This document shows, one piece after another, positions 6,089 through 9,231 of a stretch of 9,231 bases of DNA. The stretch comes from an uncultured Collinsella sp. (GTDB lineage: Bacteria > Actinomycetota > Coriobacteriia > Coriobacteriales > Coriobacteriaceae), in assembly GCA_900754275.1 (NCBI GenBank), contig CAAECF010000114.1:1-9231 (forward strand), in the 5' to 3' direction. Below the pieces are notes generated by a model. The model saw only the letters and a program-made list of their open reading frames with translations, was not told where the DNA came from and ran no database searches. Position numbers and translations under genes: made by a program. How positions within the stretch are numbered: position 1 is the first letter of the stretch; every line of letters begins with the position of its first letter.

Positions 6089-6125
6089 GGCTGTGCGCGC
6101 AACGCGTACGCCACGGGTCTTTTTT
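6081..6125 (+). terminator. riboswitch-controlled intrinsic terminator
   Basis: AGACTCGTGGC (6081-6091) pairs with GCCACGGGTCT (6110-6120; one G-U pair) and runs into six T (6120-6125). The loop between them holds an additional GCGCGCAACGCG-type inner stem. The 5' arm overlaps the 3' strand of the aptamer P1, so terminator and ligand-bound aptamer exclude each other. It sits 53 nt before the mntP start. Confidence 0.88.
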
Positions 6126-6178
6126 GTTACTCCCCCAAGAGGTACACGCGGGCCCGCCCGCAGAGAGGGAGTCAGACT

Positions 6179-6757
6179 ATGGGACTCGCAGAGCTCGTGC
6201 TGCTCGCCGTTGGCCTTTCGATGGACGCCTTTGCCGTATCCATCTGCAAGGGCCTTGGCATGAAGAAGATCGACCTTAAAGTCGCCGCGGTGCTCGGCCT
6301 GTTCTTTGGCGGCTTTCAGGCCGGCATGCCCGTAATCGGATGGGCGCTTGGCAGTCAATTCATGGGCATCATCGGACCCATCGACCATTGGATCGCCTTT
6401 ATCCTTTTGGCCTTTATCGGCGGCAAAATGCTGTGGGAAGCCTTTACCGAGGACGAGAATGAAGGCGACGGCAAGGATGCCGAAAAGATTGACCTGGGCG
6501 AGTACCTGATCCTCGCCATCGCCACCTCAATCGACGCCCTAGCCGTAGGCATCTCATTTGCGGCGCTCTCGGTTGACATCGTTCCCGCTGTATCGCTTAT
6601 CGGCGTCACAACGTTTATCTTCTCCATCGCCGGCGTAGCGATCGGCCACACCTTTGGCGCGCGCTACGAAAAACCTGCCACCATCGTGGGCGGCATCGTG
6701 CTCATCCTCATCGGGCTTAAGATCTTGCTTGAGCATCTGGGGATTTTGGCGCTGTAA
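6179..6757 (+). CDS. mntP: manganese efflux pump MntP
   Basis: A 192-residue integral membrane protein of the MntP/YebN family, which exports Mn2+ and protects against its excess. About six transmembrane segments are visible (approximately 3-22, 35-55, 68-88, 107-128, 134-156, 167-188), in two repeat-like halves. Each half carries an acidic motif in a membrane helix: GLSMDAFAVSICKG (12-25, D16) and ATSIDALAVGISFA (115-128, D119). A charged cytoplasmic loop (TEDENEGDGKDAEKID, 90-105) separates them. I chose the ATG at 6179, preceded by AGAGAGGGAG, because it starts directly at the first helix and gives the usual length. An upstream in-frame ATG would start inside the riboswitch. Expression is expected to rise with Mn2+ through the upstream riboswitch. 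It is divergent from disA. Confidence 0.96.
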   Translation: MGLAELVLLAVGLSMDAFAVSICKGLGMKKIDLKVAAVLGLFFGGFQAGMPVIGWALGSQFMGIIGPIDHWIAFILLAFIGGKMLWEAFTEDENEGDGKDAEKIDLGEYLILAIATSIDALAVGISFAALSVDIVPAVSLIGVTTFIFSIAGVAIGHTFGARYEKPATIVGGIVLILIGLKILLEHLGILAL

Positions 6758-6795
6758 CGCCAAACGCAATCGCTCAAAACTCAACGCCAGTAGCA

Positions 6796-7218
6796 TCACG
6801 AATAGTCCCCGCCCAACGGGGTTCTCCCCTCCGCAGGCGTTTCGAAACCCGCCCCCATCCCGGATTCCCACGCAGCGGCCGCGTTCACCGCCGACACGGG
6901 GACCCCTAGCTCCCCCGCGACGCGGCAGACCCTCGGCTGCCCCTCGTAAAGGATGCAGAAGACGCGCTCGAGGTCCGACGGTTCGACCAGGCTGCACCGG
7001 CAGTCCGCGTACAGCGCGCAGCCCCTCCCGCGCGGGTCGCCGCCCGAGCCCTCATCCGGCTCGTGATGGCGCACCTCGACCCAAAGGCCCTCCGACACGT
7101 CATCGAACCCGAAATCGAGCTCCGCCTGGACGCTCTCGCCGAACGCATCGCCCAGGACGAGCTCCGGCACCTTCGTCATACGGCCGTCCAGCCACTCAAT
7201 CTCTATCATCGTACGCAT
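6796..7218 (-). CDS. hypothetical protein with possible C-terminal helix-turn-helix
   Basis: A 140-residue protein that I do not recognise. The N-terminus (MIEIEWLDGRMTKVPELVLGD) looks like a small beta-rich domain, and there are acidic stretches around residues 33-63. Cysteines are at 67, 73, 75, 88 and 98, the first three as C-x5-C-x-C, which could bind a metal. Residues 84-117 (ERVFCILYEG, then VCRVAGELGVPVSAVNAAAAW) look like a helix-turn-helix, so a small DNA-binding regulator is possible. The ATG at 7218 has AGAGG about 9 nt upstream. A GTG at 7239 and an ATG at 7209 are alternatives. The gene is strikingly GC-rich, more than the housekeeping genes to its left. It converges on mntP with only 38 nt between the two stops. 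No function is assigned. Confidence 0.6.
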   Translation of the reverse strand: MRTMIEIEWLDGRMTKVPELVLGDAFGESVQAELDFGFDDVSEGLWVEVRHHEPDEGSGGDPRGRGCALYADCRCSLVEPSDLERVFCILYEGQPRVCRVAGELGVPVSAVNAAAAWESGMGAGFETPAEGRTPLGGDYS

Positions 7219-7325
7219 GGTGCAAGCCTCTTCCGGCACGGGATTGTCAGCTCAAACCGACCCTTACCCATACGGACGAACATAGCTCGCCAGGGGAAGC
7301 CCCTGAAGGCCGTGCGCCACAACAT
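7206..7325 (-). CDS. possible 39-codon basic peptide overlapping the downstream start
   Basis: An open frame MLWRTAFRGFPW... ending in RKRLAPCVR stops at a TGA that overlaps an in-frame ATG of the next gene in an ATGA arrangement (7209-7206). The peptide is strongly basic and its first 20 codons end mostly in G or C, like real genes here. No good ribosome binding site precedes its first ATG, and the frame stays open upstream with no ATG. It could be a short leader peptide, the tail of a decayed gene, or chance. I recognise no family. Confidence 0.2.
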   Translation of the reverse strand: MLWRTAFRGFPWRAMFVRMGKGRFELTIPCRKRLAPCVR

Positions 7326-7712
7326 GAGGCCGAATCCGCCCCCGGCTGGACAGGCCAACAACGAAGGAGCACACGGAACCGGCGCGGCGTTACAACCGTC
7401 CCGGCAAGCGTGTCACTTGGTCAAGTCATGATGCCGACAAACCCGGAAATGCTCCAACGGAGCGCCGAACGAGCGTAACAATATAAAGCCGTGCAACACG
7501 CGTTGGACGACCAGAACATCCCAAACAAAGGCCTGTCGGTCCCACCTTCAAGCCCAATAGCAAAATGTGCATCAGCGGAATTGCAGCGATACAAGTCTCA
7601 ACCATCACACCGCAGCGCGCCTAGTCCCACTCATCCTACTGCAAATGTCCCAGAACGAGAAAACGACCAGCTTAACATGCCAACCTTTATATCCGCACGC
7701 GCGTAATTCAAC
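7326..7712. other. about 390 nt without a convincing gene
   Basis: All frames are short, lack ribosome binding sites and show no recognisable protein. GC content falls from very high near 7300 to moderate near 7700, so this looks like a junction between two blocks of different origin. A short inverted repeat ACTTG-GT-CAAGT sits near 7416-7427. No tRNA, terminator with a U-tract, or insertion-sequence end is seen. It may be decayed coding sequence. Confidence 0.5.
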
Positions 7713-8339
7713 TCATAAGGACCGGTTATCCCTTACCTGTGACACAATCTCAAACGCACAGAACAGAATCATCAGTCCAATCATCGCATAAGAGGCAGCC
7801 GAACCTTCAAACACTATTCCACAAAGAACAATCTCCGCGCCGCCAATAAGAACTGTTATCAGGCGCTCTGCCTTTTTGCTCTCGCCGCTCGCATAAAAAG
7901 GCGGCAAAGCGCACAAGATCACATATAGCCCGGGAAGGGAATACAGGATCGATAGTCCAAGCCCCCCATCAACCGCAGTGTTTTGCGTAAGAATCAACTG
8001 AACCCAAGCGGCAATTATCACTGAGCAGGTTGTCGATAAAAGAAGGCTAGAAATATAGCACGCAAGAAAGTCCCGTCGCATTCGAACAGAGAAATCCGCG
8101 AACTCTCTTCGCCGCGTGGAAACAATAAGGTACACAGAAATTGCAATAGAACCAATCAGAGAAAACAGCGGAACAACCAGCAATTCAAGCTTATTACCCC
8201 ATCGATCAACCACACCCCCACTCCAATGAGCGGGAATTGTATCAGGGAGGGCTGACCAAGCCGCCCATAGAATCAGAAATGGAAGAATAGAGAGGATGAA
8301 AGATGATAACACTGCAGTAATTTTTTTCGAGGCTCTCAT
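7713..8339 (-). CDS. DUF1648 / SdpI-like multi-pass membrane protein
   Basis: About 208 residues with roughly six hydrophobic segments. The signature after the first helix, LPDTIPAHW followed by DRWGNK, is the DUF1648 motif, found in SdpI-type membrane proteins (SdpI is the immunity protein against the Bacillus SdpC toxin) and in many membrane proteins of unknown role. SdpI-like immunity is therefore only a possibility. Counting from the longer GTG form, helices lie around 16-37, 60-82, 99-126, 135-158, 168-186 and 192-208, with a basic RRR loop at 85-87. I chose ATG 8339, which begins just before the first helix and has AAGGAG 11 nt upstream. GTG 8366, with GGAG 6 nt upstream, is a real alternative that adds nine residues. 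It is divergent from the ATPase gene and lower in GC than its neighbours, which suggests acquisition. Confidence 0.75.
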   Translation of the reverse strand: MRASKKITAVLSSFILSILPFLILWAAWSALPDTIPAHWSGGVVDRWGNKLELLVVPLFSLIGSIAISVYLIVSTRRREFADFSVRMRRDFLACYISSLLLSTTCSVIIAAWVQLILTQNTAVDGGLGLSILYSLPGLYVILCALPPFYASGESKKAERLITVLIGGAEIVLCGIVFEGSAASYAMIGLMILFCAFEIVSQVRDNRSL

Positions 8340-8394
8340 CGATTCCGCATCTCCTTGTGCGCTCACATTCCACTCCGTCTTAAATCAAGTAAAA

Positions 8395-8423
8395 ATAATA
8401 GCTTGAATGCAAATTTGTTTTAA
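8395..8423 (-). promoter_or_regulatory. putative promoter of the DUF1648 gene
   Basis: On the minus strand TTAAAA (8423-8418) and TATTAT (8400-8395) are separated by exactly 17 nt, about 56 nt upstream of the ATG. The -10 matches five of six consensus bases and the -35 four of six. The AT-rich background makes chance matches likely, so confidence is modest. Confidence 0.4.
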
Positions 8424-8463
8424 TTATTGGTTGATCTCATTTCCATTCTTAATAATTGTTATC

Positions 8464-8492
8464 TTGATTTTATATCGATTATTCGATATATA
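8464..8492 (+). promoter_or_regulatory. putative promoter of the ATPase gene
   Basis: TTGATT (8464-8469) and TATATA (8487-8492) are spaced by 17 nt. A shifted -10, TATAGT (8489-8494), is a closer match to consensus but needs a 19-nt spacer. Transcription would start near 8500, giving a short leader with the strong AAGGAGGG at 8511-8518 before the ATG. Confidence 0.45.
8471..8490. promoter_or_regulatory. palindromic operator candidate between -35 and -10
   Basis: TATATCGA (8471-8478) and TCGATATA (8483-8490) form a perfect 8-bp inverted repeat with a TTAT spacer. It fills the interval between the predicted -35 and -10 of the ATPase promoter, the usual place for a repressor site. The regulator is unknown; the predicted helix-turn-helix protein at 6796-7218 is one candidate by proximity only. 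Confidence 0.5.
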
Positions 8493-8522
8493 GTAATATA
8501 AATTGTGTTCAAGGAGGGCACC

Positions 8523-9231
8523 ATGATCCGTATTCGCTCCATAGAGCTCTCAAATGTGAAAAACGTTGCTAACGGCACGATCGGCTTCAAGGACAGCCCC
8601 TTCGGTTCCAGCGTGATGGGAATATACGGTCAGAACGGATCGGGCAAGACCGCCGTCGTCGAATCCCTCGCGCGAGTCCAGGATTTGATGTGCGGCTTTC
8701 CGCTCGACCGTGAAAGCGTCGATCTGATCGGCCCCTCTGCCGAGTGCGCCAAAATCAGCATCGAGGTCGAGGTGACGGAGGGTTCCCCTTCCTCGCTCGG
8801 CTTCGTAGGCGGGCTCGGCGGCACCGTAGCGGCCGGGAAGCCCTTCACAGTTTGCTACTCGTTCTCCTTCGACAGGCTCGACGACAGACCGCGCCTCCTC
8901 TCCGAGGACCTCTCCGTCCGCGCCGAGGGGCTCGTCAAGAGAAGGCTCGCCGCCTACGATGCGGCCGATACCGAGGACAGCCAGAACCTGAAGCCCGTCA
9001 ACAGGTGGCGGGCACTCAGAAATCTCGCCGGAAGGGAGGCCGACCTCGACCTCACCGTCGCACGGCGCTCCCCCGACCTGCAGGGCTCCTCGAAGCTGTT
9101 CTCGAACGCCATGGTCGCCTTCGCGGTCGCCGCGAGAAAGTCCTATCTCGAGCGCCTCGGAAATAACTCCCTATCCGAGGCGGCGAGGACGGCGTACGAG
9201 AGCGTATTGGTTACACTCATGGACTCCACGA
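8523..9231 (+). CDS. AAA/ABC-type ATPase, N-terminal part (cut by window end)
   Basis: The frame is open from ATG 8523 to the window end, 236 codons without a stop. The ribosome binding site AAGGAGG lies 5 nt before the ATG. The N-terminus, MIRIRSIELSNVKNVANGTIGF, followed by the Walker A motif GQNGSGKT (36-43) and a Q-loop-type VQD (52-54), is typical of SMC/RecF/OLD-like ATPases (AAA_15/AAA_23 style). These begin with a beta-strand pair and a P-loop and have the Walker B at the far C-terminus. No Walker B, ABC signature or nuclease domain is within the visible part. Related stand-alone ATPases are common in phage-defence and other accessory loci, so a defence role is possible but unproven. 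The codon choice (CTC, GTC, TCC, AGG rich) and the operator-bearing AT-rich promoter fit an accessory gene. Confidence 0.85.
   Translation, partial: MIRIRSIELSNVKNVANGTIGFKDSPFGSSVMGIYGQNGSGKTAVVESLARVQDLMCGFPLDRESVDLIGPSAECAKISIEVEVTEGSPSSLGFVGGLGGTVAAGKPFTVCYSFSFDRLDDRPRLLSEDLSVRAEGLVKRRLAAYDAADTEDSQNLKPVNRWRALRNLAGREADLDLTVARRSPDLQGSSKLFSNAMVAFAVAARKSYLERLGNNSLSEAARTAYESVLVTLMDST

Noticed and set aside
6807..6829. CCCCG/CGGGG hairpin downstream of mntP as a terminator
   Set aside because: The stem is only 5 bp and no T-run follows; it lies inside the end of the convergent gene.
7300..7500. Possible group II intron 5' end (GTGCGCC-like start)
   Set aside because: Only the first few bases match; no domain V, no reverse transcriptase and no consistent secondary structure are visible.

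Overview
The window looks like chromosomal DNA from a GC-rich Gram-positive bacterium, most likely a Coriobacteriia actinomycete of the Collinsella type. This is an inference from protein character, base composition and gene order; no 16S or other marker is present. About 6.8 kb is a conserved housekeeping region. The right-hand 2.4 kb is accessory in character.

Minus strand, 99 to 5820: a tightly packed run reads disA (c-di-AMP synthase), ispD, ispF (two MEP-pathway enzymes), cysS (cysteinyl-tRNA synthetase), rlmB (SpoU/TrmH-family 23S rRNA 2'-O-methyltransferase) and a Rae1/YacP-type NYN-domain RNase. Most junctions are overlaps or 3-nt gaps, so this is almost certainly one operon. It is a condensed form of the Bacillus disA-(yacL)-ispD-ispF-(gltX-cysE)-cysS-(mrnC)-rlmB-rae1 order, without the genes in parentheses. 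The only sizeable gap, between cysS and rlmB, is filled by a 103-nt imperfect hairpin (about 37 pairs, with two tandem G.A motifs in its internal loop) that matches no family I can name. Beyond the NYN gene come a degenerate tRNA-Thr copy, a set of mutually exclusive hairpins ending in an intrinsic terminator, and an intact tRNA-Thr(UGU).

Plus strand, 5968 to 6757: a manganese-sensing yybP-ykoY riboswitch, with a terminator as its expression platform, precedes mntP, a Mn2+ exporter. The disA operon and mntP diverge from a shared upstream region of about 170 nt.

Accessory part, 6758 to 9231: a very GC-rich minus-strand gene of unknown function with a possible helix-turn-helix near its C-terminus; about 390 nt without a convincing gene; a DUF1648 (SdpI-like) membrane protein on the minus strand; an AT-rich divergent promoter region with a perfect 8-bp inverted repeat lying exactly between -35 and -10; and the first 236 codons of a plus-strand AAA/ABC-type ATPase with a clear Walker A motif, cut by the window end. 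The ATPase resembles the SMC/OLD-like ATPases often found in phage-defence loci, but the decisive C-terminal part and downstream partners lie outside the window.
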